A stretch of DNA of 64,000 nt from 54-19 sp038210655 (GTDB lineage Bacteria > Chloroflexota > Chloroflexia > Chloroheliales > Chloroheliaceae): NCBI GenBank assembly GCA_038210655.1, contig JBBQWM010000012.1, forward strand, positions 1 through 64,000. Reading direction: 5' to 3'. The translations under genes and the position numbers were made by a program. Positions 8,638 through 15,239 of this stretch are shown in pieces. The notes under the pieces are model-generated. The model saw nothing but the letters and a program-made list of their open reading frames with translations, searched no databases and had not been told where the DNA came from. Positions within the stretch are counted from its first letter, which is position 1. Each line of letters starts with the position of its first letter.

Positions 8638-8835
8638 TTAACCATCTGATTGCAATGTATCTACAATGTATATACTGTTAATTATATCAACCATAGTGAT
8701 TTTGTCAATAAGAGGGTCGGTCGCCTTCATCTTTTGGAGAGTGGCCTCAATCGCCGCCGAAAGCGTATCCGGGTCGAGGCGCAGCACGTGTGCCTCACTT
8801 AGGCCGAATAGAAAGGCCTTATAATCATTTCCCAT
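8638..8835 (-). CDS. Hypothetical small protein upstream of the antitoxin
   Basis: A 65-aa frame (MGNDYKAFLFGLSEAHVLRL) that ends 8 bases before the antitoxin's ribosome binding region and reads in the same direction, so it may be the first gene of the toxin-antitoxin transcript. The frame is open to 8901 with another Met; neither start has a clear ribosome binding site. The sequence looks like a soluble helical protein with an acidic middle. I do not recognise it; it could be chance. Confidence 0.4.
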   Translation of the reverse strand: MGNDYKAFLFGLSEAHVLRLDPDTLSAAIEATLQKMKATDPLIDKITMVDIINSIYIVDTLQSDG

Positions 8836-9029
8836 GTGTGTTGTTCTATATAAATCGTTCAGACCAGAACGGTTATAGCTTATCACAAGGGAGCAAATCA
8901 TATAATCTTGTGGGATATGTAATACAATCTAGCAGATAGAAAAAGCGGCTAAGATATGGTAATATTAGGCAGAACAAAATTACCCGAAGAAAGCTATTTT
9001 CAGCAGATTGAGCAGAAGGGCTAAGTTGG

Positions 9030-9821
9030 ATGAAAAAGATTGCAATCGGTCTGCAAAAAGGCGGAACCGGCAAGACCACTACCACACTGTGTCTCGGTCG
9101 TGGTTTAGTCGAGCGCAAGCGCCAGGTTTTATTGATTGACCTTGACCCCCAGGCTAATTTGACGACCGCCGCCGGGATCGATCCTATCACTATCGAAGGC
9201 ACTTCTATTTACGAATGTCTGACCAATAACGATACGCTGTTGAGCGAGGCGATCTTTGAAACCAACTTTGGTTTTGATATTGTACCGGCGACTATCGCGC
9301 TTTCGCTGGCTGAAAAACACCTGCTAACTGCCATGAACCGCGACCGTAAACTCTACCGCAAGATTTCCGAAATGGAAAAGCAGAGTCGTCAAAACGAGCG
9401 ATTAGCTTACGATTATGTCTTGATCGATTGCCCACCCAGCCTGGGCATTTTGACGGTCAACGCGCTGGCGGCTGCCGATTATGCGCTGGTTCCGCTCCAG
9501 GCCCAGCAATTCGCCGCCTACGGTCTTAACTATTTTCTGGATACCATGAACGAAGTTCGTTCGGAGTTTAACGATCAGCTTAGCTTGCTAGGGGTAGTTC
9601 TGACCATGTACAACTCGCGCACCAAGGTCAGCCAGGATGTCGCCGCCGAAATGCGGGAAGCCCTGGGCGAAAGAGTCTTTGATACTATTATCCGCACCGC
9701 TACCATCTTGGCCGAGGTAGCGACGCGGGGGCCGGTGCAGGTCTACTCTGCTCGGAGTGAAGCATCGCAGGAATATAATCGGTTGGCAGAGGAGGTAATT
9801 AAACGTGTCGAAAAACCCTGA
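9030..9821 (+). CDS. parA: ParA-family partition ATPase
   Basis: A 263-aa deviant Walker ATPase that with ParB segregates plasmid or chromosome copies. The P-loop KGGTGKTTT starts at residue 10 with the signature Lys, the Walker A' box is LLIDLDPQANLT (D38, D40), and the Walker B region is YVLIDCPPSLGIL. There is no extended N-terminal HTH domain, so it is of the short Soj/type Ib kind. ATG at 9030. It overlaps parB by 17 bp, indicating a parAB operon. A possible -10 (TAATAT) lies near 8962. Confidence 0.95.
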   Translation: MKKIAIGLQKGGTGKTTTTLCLGRGLVERKRQVLLIDLDPQANLTTAAGIDPITIEGTSIYECLTNNDTLLSEAIFETNFGFDIVPATIALSLAEKHLLTAMNRDRKLYRKISEMEKQSRQNERLAYDYVLIDCPPSLGILTVNALAAADYALVPLQAQQFAAYGLNYFLDTMNEVRSEFNDQLSLLGVVLTMYNSRTKVSQDVAAEMREALGERVFDTIIRTATILAEVATRGPVQVYSARSEASQEYNRLAEEVIKRVEKP

Positions 9822-10626
9822 TTTTAATAAAAGAGTAGCTTCGCCCCCCGCCCCACCTCGTCGGCTGGGGGTGGTTTCCAAACTCATTGCGGATAAAGCC
9901 AACCATCTCGATCAGAGCGAGTCGCGAAACTCCGAAGCTTTGATTGTTTCGATTGAGAAAATCAGGCCAAATCCGAAACAACCCCGGAAGGTTTTTGATG
10001 AAGAACGCGATCAGGAGTTAGCCGATAATATACGGGAAAATGGAGTTTTAGAGCCATTAATTGTGCGGGAAACCGTCGAAGGTCAGTACGAGATCGTAGC
10101 GGGCGAACGGCGCTACCGGGCCGCTAAACTGATCGGGAAAACGACCGTCCCGGTGATAGTTAAGGATTATGACGATCAGCAGGCTCAATTTATTGCAGTG
10201 GTCGAGAATTTGCAAAGGGTAGACCTTGCCCCGCTTGACGAGGCTAATTACTTCAAGTTCCTATGCGATAACTATAATTATAGCTACCGCGACATCGGAG
10301 CCATGATCCACCGTAGCCCTAGCTATGTCAACGACCGTATGAAGCTATTAAATCCCAGTCTTTCAGCCGAAGACGAAGGTGAAAAAAATCACAAGCGTTC
10401 GGAAAACAACCAAAAGTTACAAAAATCACAATTAGATGTCGCTAAAGCTACCGAACGTAATCTAACCGGCGGTCGAACTCTTAGCAGTTTTGATGGCTGG
10501 CTGGACAAAACCCGGCGCAACCTGACCCAACTCAAACCCACCGAACAAGCCGAACTGCGTGACAAACTCGCTCTACTACGTTCAAAAATCGAAGCGCTCG
10601 AAAAAGAATTACCACGAGATAAATAA
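9805..10626 (+). CDS. parB: ParB-family centromere-binding protein
   Basis: A 273-aa ParB/Spo0J-like CTP-dependent clamp. The N-terminal ParB domain has IRPNPKQPRK (53-62) and the nucleotide-binding GERRYRAAKLIG motif (100-111), followed by an HTH (YRDIGAMIHRSPSYVNDRMK, about 155-174) for parS recognition. A charged linker and a C-terminal helical region (about 240-273, LRDKLALLRSKIEALEKEL) would dimerise. GTG start inside parA with GGAGG just upstream. A parS-like site lies 7 bp after the stop codon. Confidence 0.95.
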   Translation: MSKNPDFNKRVASPPAPPRRLGVVSKLIADKANHLDQSESRNSEALIVSIEKIRPNPKQPRKVFDEERDQELADNIRENGVLEPLIVRETVEGQYEIVAGERRYRAAKLIGKTTVPVIVKDYDDQQAQFIAVVENLQRVDLAPLDEANYFKFLCDNYNYSYRDIGAMIHRSPSYVNDRMKLLNPSLSAEDEGEKNHKRSENNQKLQKSQLDVAKATERNLTGGRTLSSFDGWLDKTRRNLTQLKPTEQAELRDKLALLRSKIEALEKELPRDK

Positions 10627-10632
10627 GAACTA

Positions 10633-10648
10633 AGTTTTACGTGAAACA
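10633..10648. promoter_or_regulatory. parS: parS-like centromere site
   Basis: The 16-mer AGTTTTACGTGAAACA matches the widely conserved parS sequence TGTTTCACGTGAAACA at 14 of 16 positions, keeping the right half and the central ACGT intact. It lies 7 bp downstream of parB, a plausible place for a plasmid or chromosomal centromere site. Confidence 0.65.
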
Positions 10649-10670
10649 TTTGCGGCTTTTACCATCTCAA

Positions 10671-10709
10671 AAAAGTACGGGCAGTCTGGTATAACTGCCC
10701 GTACTTTTT
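10671..10709. terminator. Bidirectional intrinsic terminator
   Basis: AAAAGTACGGGCAGT (10671-10685) is perfectly complementary to 10694-10708 with an 8-nt loop, with A-tract and T-tract flanks. It would end parAB on one strand and the replication-protein gene on the other. Confidence 0.9.
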
Positions 10710-10735
10710 AAGTTAATACGCCTTTATCGACTTTA

Positions 10736-12847
10736 TCACGAGAATAGGATGCTATAAGTAACCACTAACTGCTCCCCGTAGCGCAAATGAATAAGCTGCT
10801 CAAACCGATCAAGATAATGCCGGGCAGAGTGATAATCAAATCTGTTTCTGAAAATCAGGCTGTATTTGCAAATCCCCGCTTGACCCTGCGATACGGTTAC
10901 ATTACCTGATTGCTCCCCTAGCCAGCCTAATGACGGGTAGAAAACGCGGGTGTTTATCCCCTGCTCTGTCAGATAAATCAACAAACTTCTCCATTCAATC
11001 AGGATTGCTTTCGCTTCCGATAGGTTAAGACTCTCGATTACAGCCTGATAAAACGGCAAATAAATCGTAAAATGTATCCCCTCCTCACCAGGTAGGGGCG
11101 ACTCCTGATGGTCGCCCTCCTGGACAGACATAAGACCTACCCTGGCCTCAATTGGTAGGGGCGATCCCTTGTGGTCGCCCTCTTGGGCAGGTACCGTCCT
11201 TTTTTGAGTAGAGGCTACAAGCCCGTCCTCAGCATTATCAAGCATCTCCAACTGTAATTGATACTGCAAGGGCGTAGCAGGCTTCCTGGCGCGGTTTCGG
11301 TGCTGTCTGGCAGAGCGTTGTTCGGGTTGTGCCAACGCTAAAACTGGCTGGGCAGGCTCAATCCTCTCGATATGTAGTGGCACTTTCAGGTGGTTGTTAG
11401 CTTGAATAGGTGCAATTTCCGCCTCTACCGCCACTTTTTGAATGGATGTGTTGGAAGTTGTCTCCAGACTGATAGCGTTCTGGGTATAATCAGCCAATGG
11501 GGTAGATATATCTTCTCCCGAAGGCGGATAATGCCACTTAGCGAGAGCCTGCCGTTGCTGCCGCTCACGAGTCAGGCGATTTTCCCCACGCTCGATCAGA
11601 CGACGCACCAAACCGCAAGGATTGGTTGTGGCATTTTCGCGAGCGTATTGAATTATATCCGGCACATATTCGGGCGGTTTACGATGCTGAATGACCAGCG
11701 AAGCCAGTCGATCAGCCGTTTGGGGGTCAAAACCAAAATTTTCGAGCAAGATAATGTTTTGCGAAAAGTCAGGTAAATCGGTACCTTCACCCACCGTTTC
11801 ACGATCCAGATGGTTTGAATAATTGGCTGGTGTATTGGCTGTTAGTCCATTTTGCTCGGCATAATTAGCAATGAAATCACCACCAACCAACTTTGTCGAA
11901 ACTATGCGAGTAGAAAGTTTGGTTTCTAGCATGGTGGTGTTGGTATTAGGTTGATTATTTAGGTCTGGTTCTTTCATGTTGGTTTTGATTCTTGTTAGAA
12001 TCGGTCCCTGAGTCCTGTTAGAATCAGCTTCCGATTCTGGTTGGAAGCGCGGGCCAGTTTTTCTTAGATTCGGTCGTTGCGTTTTTACCGCCTCAAGAGC
12101 CACTGCCGAAAGCGGGGTGTTATCTATAGGAGTCGGTGTGATCGCGCTTGCCGTTACTATATTGGAGGGTACAGCGTCAGAAATAGCCTCAGAGGGTTGC
12201 TTTTTGATCGGTTTAGCCAACGTTTTTAGAGTGATATTATCATTTCGCAACGCCTGTTCCCTGGCTTCCCGCGCCCCTTGACAATGAGCCACGAACTTGC
12301 AGCGCTGGCAATATTTAAGGCCAGTTGCAACCGCAAATTCGGCCCTGGTCAGCGGATCGGCAGTCCGATAAATGGTTGCGTCGGCTTTGGGGTTAGCTCC
12401 CAGCCCAGCCGCTTTTTTCCGTAGTTTCTCGACATCGCTATTAGTGGCCTGCGCGAGGTCTTCAAAGCCTGGCAAGGTCGGTTGATAGCTCACCAAGCGG
12501 GCGCTTCTCAACTCTTCTAGCAAATTCGGTAGATGTCGCATCGAAGCGCCCAGTACTTCCGACATATCACGGCGACCCGGCCAGGCGATGTCCGAAACTG
12601 GCTTCCATTCTGGTCTGCGTCGTTCGAGTTGGCGCAAGTAACCCCACAAGTAAACCGCTTGTGGGCTAACCCCGGCCTGTCGATAGCAAGAATAAAACTC
12701 GTTCCAGAGCGTAATATAGCCAGATTGTTCTTTACGGCGATAAGGTTCGTTCAATAATACTTGCCGATCTTGCTGGGCTAACGGGTTGCCAAAGATGTCA
12801 TGATCGGGTAATAACTCCCCGGCGATGGATTGTTTTTTTCTGGGCAT
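10736..12847 (-). CDS. Replication-initiator-like protein with winged-helix N-terminus
   Basis: A 703-aa protein. Residues about 40-125 (GYITLWNEFYSCYRQAGVSP, then DIAWPGRRDMSEVLGASMRH, then LLEELRSARLVSYQPTLPGF) look like a winged-helix domain as in plasmid and phage initiators. Residues 180-189 hold a Cys cluster (CQRCKFVAHC), possibly metal-binding. Residues about 360-420 (LLENFGFDPQTADRLASLVI, then ARENATTNPCGLVRRLIERG) resemble the C-terminal helical module of such HTH replication proteins. The rest is low complexity. Residues about 552-590 are encoded by two copies of the family B intergenic repeat. Its place beside parAB and parS supports a replication role; a regulator is the alternative. 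The ATG at 12847 follows GGGGAG by 7 bases and one base after the stop of the upstream small ORF. Confidence 0.65.
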   Translation of the reverse strand: MPRKKQSIAGELLPDHDIFGNPLAQQDRQVLLNEPYRRKEQSGYITLWNEFYSCYRQAGVSPQAVYLWGYLRQLERRRPEWKPVSDIAWPGRRDMSEVLGASMRHLPNLLEELRSARLVSYQPTLPGFEDLAQATNSDVEKLRKKAAGLGANPKADATIYRTADPLTRAEFAVATGLKYCQRCKFVAHCQGAREAREQALRNDNITLKTLAKPIKKQPSEAISDAVPSNIVTASAITPTPIDNTPLSAVALEAVKTQRPNLRKTGPRFQPESEADSNRTQGPILTRIKTNMKEPDLNNQPNTNTTMLETKLSTRIVSTKLVGGDFIANYAEQNGLTANTPANYSNHLDRETVGEGTDLPDFSQNIILLENFGFDPQTADRLASLVIQHRKPPEYVPDIIQYARENATTNPCGLVRRLIERGENRLTRERQQRQALAKWHYPPSGEDISTPLADYTQNAISLETTSNTSIQKVAVEAEIAPIQANNHLKVPLHIERIEPAQPVLALAQPEQRSARQHRNRARKPATPLQYQLQLEMLDNAEDGLVASTQKRTVPAQEGDHKGSPLPIEARVGLMSVQEGDHQESPLPGEEGIHFTIYLPFYQAVIESLNLSEAKAILIEWRSLLIYLTEQGINTRVFYPSLGWLGEQSGNVTVSQGQAGICKYSLIFRNRFDYHSARHYLDRFEQLIHLRYGEQLVVTYSILFS
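11091..11190. repeat. Two family B palindromic repeats inside a coding sequence
   Basis: GGTAGGGGCGACTCCTGATG with GTCGCCC, then again GGTAGGGGCGATCCCTTGTG with GTCGCCC. These are the GTAGGGGCGACCCTTGTGGT-type repeats seen between genes at 12910-12959, 48205-48231 and 63887-63946. Here both copies keep the reading frame open and encode the similar peptides AQEGDHKGSPLPIEA and VQEGDHQESPLPGEE. Confidence 0.8.
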
Positions 12848-12848
12848 G

Positions 12849-13058
12849 TTACCGCTCCCCATCAAGTTTACATAACGTTATAATACTTTCGGGCAATATC
12901 CTCTCAATTGGTAGGGGCGATCTTGTGTGGTTGCCCTGCTGGGCAGACACAAGACTGGCCCTTACTATCAGTTTTTGAGTAGACATGTCGGTCAGACTAT
13001 TAAGATAGAGCGGTGTAGCACTCTGAATTTGCTCAGGGCATAGCAATAGAGCTTGCAT
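12849..13058 (-). CDS. Small ORF translationally coupled to the replication protein
   Basis: A 69-aa frame whose ATG at 13058 follows a near-perfect AAGGAGG. Its TAA at 12849-12851 is one base before the ATG of the replication gene, and the ribosome binding site of the latter lies inside its last codons, so translation of the two is probably coupled. The N-terminal half (MQALLLCPEQIQSATPLYLN) is unfamiliar; residues about 37-55 (SAQQGNHTRSPLPIERI) are encoded by a family B repeat, like the peptides in the downstream protein. It may be a leader peptide controlling expression rather than a functional protein. Confidence 0.6.
   Translation of the reverse strand: MQALLLCPEQIQSATPLYLNSLTDMSTQKLIVRASLVSAQQGNHTRSPLPIERILPESIITLCKLDGER
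12910..12959. repeat. Family B palindromic repeat within the small ORF
   Basis: GGTAGGGGCGATCTTGTGTG followed by GTTGCCC and a GCTGGGCAGAC tail also present in the copies at 11091-11190. It occupies the 3' part of the 69-aa frame without breaking it. Confidence 0.7.
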
Positions 13059-13093
13059 TTTCGCAAACCTCCTTAAAATCAGCTCGCTACCTA

Positions 13094-13122
13094 TTGACAG
13101 GAACATGGCTAGGGGTTAAAAT
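13094..13122 (+). promoter_or_regulatory. Predicted rightward promoter, divergent from the rep operon
   Basis: TTGACA (13094-13099), a 17-base spacer and TAAAAT (13117-13122) make a strong sigma70-like promoter reading away from rep. No credible plus-strand gene follows; a terminator-like hairpin lies about 80 bases on. Confidence 0.5.
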
Positions 13123-13154
13123 AAAAGGGCATAAGAAAACCATGTTGCTGTCAA
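13094..13154. repeat. 15-bp inverted repeat upstream of the replication operon
   Basis: TTGACAGGAACATGG (13094-13108) and CCATGTTGCTGTCAA (13140-13154) are complementary at 14 of 15 positions, separated by 31 mostly A/T-rich bases. Each arm carries a TTGACA pointing inward. The site lies 36 bp upstream of the coupled rep operon, where plasmid operators or origin elements are usually found. Confidence 0.7.
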
Positions 13155-13211
13155 CAAAGCGGCAATTAACGGTTGAGAACTCCCAGAGCTTGGCGGCGGA
13201 AGGGAGTTTTT
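13129..13211 (+). ncRNA. Candidate short regulatory RNA next to the rep operon
   Basis: Defined only by its borders. The promoter at 13094-13122 predicts a start near 13129, and AACTCCC (13178-13184) pairs with GGGAGTT (13202-13208) followed by a short T run, an intrinsic-terminator pattern. The product would be about 80 nt and include the right arm of the inverted repeat. Plasmids often control initiator synthesis with small RNAs, but complementarity to the rep leader is limited to the inverted-repeat arms. No family match is claimed. Confidence 0.3.
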
Positions 13212-13235
13212 CATTTCATAGCACAAAAACCCTGC

Positions 13236-13448
13236 TTAGGGTTCGGTTCGGTGTAGTTCCATCTCTTTCTCAAAACCTTTCAAACGTCTATATTCGGCCA
13301 GACTAACAATTACTGCCGCCGGACGACCCCGCCGGGTAATTACTTTGGTAGCATGCCCGGTTACGACATCTTCGATAGCGGAGCTGGCCCGCGTCTTTAA
13401 GTCCGACACGGATATAATATCGTCGGCAAAGTCGAAATTTTGTTGCAT
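13236..13448 (-). CDS. Phd/YefM-family antitoxin without an obvious toxin
   Basis: A 70-aa protein with the Phd/YefM DNA-binding half: ISVSDLKTRASSAIEDVVTG followed by VITRRGRPAAVIVSLAEYRR. GGAG lies upstream of the ATG at 13448. These antitoxins normally sit directly upstream of a Doc, YoeB or PIN-type toxin gene. None follows here: the next 177 bp downstream hold only the candidate RNA region and the inverted repeat. It may be an orphan, or act as a repressor in the replication locus. Confidence 0.8.
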   Translation of the reverse strand: MQQNFDFADDIISVSDLKTRASSAIEDVVTGHATKVITRRGRPAAVIVSLAEYRRLKGFEKEMELHRTEP

Positions 13449-13791
13449 TTTCGGGCCTTTTCTCCTCCGCTAATTTGACACTCTATCAGGGTCACCAATA
13501 GGGCTAATTAATAGTACCTATTAACTGATTCTGATTATAACTTGCTTTGTCCAATTGTCAATTACTCAATGAATGAATAGGGCGAAATTTGTCCCCTTGA
13601 ATCGTTTAAAGCGCCATATCCCTACTAAGTTATCCACATGTAGAAGTTTCCTAACCTCTCGATTTGTAGGGCCGAACCGTTAATGGGTAGTGTGGTCGCC
13701 CGTCATAGGCAGCTATAGACCGGTTCTATCAGAAGGTGCCAAATTTATCTATACACAGGCTTTTGTAAACTAGCTAGGGGCAGGGAAGCTT
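13449..13791. other. Gene-free stretch between the antitoxin and the next gene
   Basis: A/T-rich 343 bp with no supportable gene. It includes TTATCCACA at 13629-13637, one near match to the DnaA box consensus, and a degenerate family B repeat at about 13668-13712 (GTAGGGCCGAACCG then GTGTGGTCGCCC). Given the nearby par and rep genes it is a candidate part of an origin, but one DnaA-box-like site is weak evidence. Confidence 0.35.
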
Positions 13792-14256
13792 TCAAGCTTT
13801 GAATTTGTGGGAGGCTTGTTCTACGATATGCCGGGCAATCTTGAACTGCCCAACGGTTGCCATTGTATTGGTAAGTTTGTGGGCGATAGTCGAAAATTCA
13901 GTCCGTTCCTGGGTCTGCACTTTATTGCCTGCTTCGTCCAAAATTTGCAGGGCTACTTCATAAATCAGCCAGGGCGTGCGGGCTACCTGAGCAGGGTCGC
14001 GGTGTTGGGCGATGTTTTCCTGGATCGCTTGTTCGGAGTTGGGTTTGGCAATATTCACATTATTTTTCAAAACACTCTCACACCAGTTATCATACGACCG
14101 GGCGACAGCTTCCGATAGTTCGTTAATATCGCGTTGCCGATAATCAGGTAGTTCGGTTCTGGCCCTTGCTACAATTCGTTGGATAGCTTCTTCCCGGTTT
14201 TGTTCCAGCTGCACTTTAACCGCTGGAAAAGCTGATTTGTCAGAGTTATCGCTCAT
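13792..14256 (-). CDS. Hypothetical helical protein (154 aa)
   Basis: No confident family. It is largely alpha-helical and soluble, with QLEQNREEAIQRIVARARTE, then LSEAVARSYDNWCESVLKN and FSTIAHKLTNTMATVGQFK. The pattern faintly recalls RsbR-type N-terminal sensory helical bundles (low certainty). The ATG at 14256 is followed by Ser/Asp-rich residues typical of a soluble N-terminus. It is the last gene of the accessory block; an intrinsic terminator separates it from the AhpD-like gene. Confidence 0.6.
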   Translation of the reverse strand: MSDNSDKSAFPAVKVQLEQNREEAIQRIVARARTELPDYRQRDINELSEAVARSYDNWCESVLKNNVNIAKPNSEQAIQENIAQHRDPAQVARTPWLIYEVALQILDEAGNKVQTQERTEFSTIAHKLTNTMATVGQFKIARHIVEQASHKFKA

Positions 14257-14364
14257 CCTACACCCCCAGCAAAATCTACGTTATTAGGCATAAGGTTATT
14301 ATACTAAGGAACCCATCTAAAGGAAAGCTTTTTTAACCCCAAATTAAATTATTATTGAACATAA

Positions 14365-14399
14365 AAAAAGAGCCGTCTCTTGACGGCCCGGCTCTTTTT
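14365..14399. terminator. Intrinsic terminator
   Basis: AAAAAGAGCCG (14365-14375) pairs with CGGCTCTTTTT (14389-14399); an inner GCCGTC/GACGGC segment can also pair. The A and T tracts make it usable on both strands. Confidence 0.85.
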
Positions 14400-14486
14400 G
14401 TAATTTCCACATTCTGCCTCAAACCTGATTTGTAAATAAAACTCTATCTGGGTTCATCCCTATCATCCGTGTTACGACTTCACTTT

Positions 14487-15071
14487 TTATTTGCTTTTTG
14501 GAATGCGGCCTAACAAATAGAACTCGTCGTTGGGGCGCATATTGGTAAGATGAGCCATTCGGTTGGAGAGGGCGAAGAAGGCTGCAATCGCGCCGATGTC
14601 CCAAATGTCTTCGTCATTAAAACCATGTGCGTGCAAGGCGGCGTGATCGGTTTCGTCTACCTCGGCGGGCCGGACAGCCACCTTGATGGCAAAGTCGAGC
14701 ATGGCTTTTTGGCGCGGCGTGATGTCGGCCTGCCGATAGTTAATCGCTACTTGATCGGCGATCAACGGATTCTTGGCGTAGATCCGCAAAATCGCACCGT
14801 GCGCGACTACGCAATATTGGCATTCGTTAGCAGCGCTGGTTGCTACCACGATCATCTCGCGCTCGGCTTTGGTTAAGTTGCCCTCTTTGAGCATTAGCGC
14901 ATCGTGGTAGGCAAAGAAAGCCCGAAATTCCGCCGGGTGATGGGCCAGCGTGATAAACACGTTTGGTACAAAGCCCGATTTTTCTTGGACGGCTATAACT
15001 CGCTCTCGAATATCTTCCGGCAAATCTTCCAATTTAGGGACAGGATAACGGCTGACAGGTTGCTCGCTCAT
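14487..15071 (-). CDS. AhpD-like peroxidase-related protein (carboxymuconolactone decarboxylase family)
   Basis: A 194-aa all-helical CMD/AhpD-family protein. The redox motif is ECQYCVVAHG: a CxxC with the downstream His and preceding Glu that form the AhpD proton relay, suggesting an alkylhydroperoxidase or disulfide reductase role. The length fits the 'peroxidase-related enzyme' subgroup. The ATG at 15071 follows AAAGGAG, which lies directly next to a family E repeat. No peroxiredoxin or lipoamide partner is adjacent. Confidence 0.85.
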   Translation of the reverse strand: MSEQPVSRYPVPKLEDLPEDIRERVIAVQEKSGFVPNVFITLAHHPAEFRAFFAYHDALMLKEGNLTKAEREMIVVATSAANECQYCVVAHGAILRIYAKNPLIADQVAINYRQADITPRQKAMLDFAIKVAVRPAEVDETDHAALHAHGFNDEDIWDIGAIAAFFALSNRMAHLTNMRPNDEFYLLGRIPKSK

Positions 15072-15084
15072 TGCAATCTCCTTT

Positions 15085-15239
15085 AGGTGTCAGGTATCAG
15101 CTAAAACTAAGTCTGGAAAGGCTAAATACAACTATCGGTCAGGTTTCGACCCTTTTCACAAAACAACTAGAGCCTATCCCAATCGGTTGACAGTCCGCCC
15201 CTACTGGGAATAGGTTCTTAGCCTGACACCTGACACCTC
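15085..15239. repeat. Mixed family E and A-type repeats between two genes
   Basis: AGGTGTCAGGTATCAG (15085-15100) abuts the ribosome binding site of the AhpD-like gene. TAGAGCCTATCCCA (15168-15181) and its near complement at 15205-15220 bound a small 53-bp palindromic element with a CCGCCCCTAC core. CCTGACACCTGACACCTC (15222-15239) runs straight into the stop codon of the thiolase gene. Confidence 0.6.

Noticed and set aside
8638..8835. Third component of the MazEF-like module
   Set aside because: No recognisable domain and weak start sites; kept only as a low-confidence hypothetical gene.
11091..12959. CRISPR-like appearance of the GTAGGGGCGAC repeats
   Set aside because: Spacing is irregular, copies are scattered over 60 kb, they are themselves palindromic and there are no cas genes.
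13094..13306. 70-aa plus-strand frame over the inverted repeat and candidate RNA
   Set aside because: No usable ribosome binding site; it runs over a terminator-like hairpin and into the antisense of the Phd-like gene.
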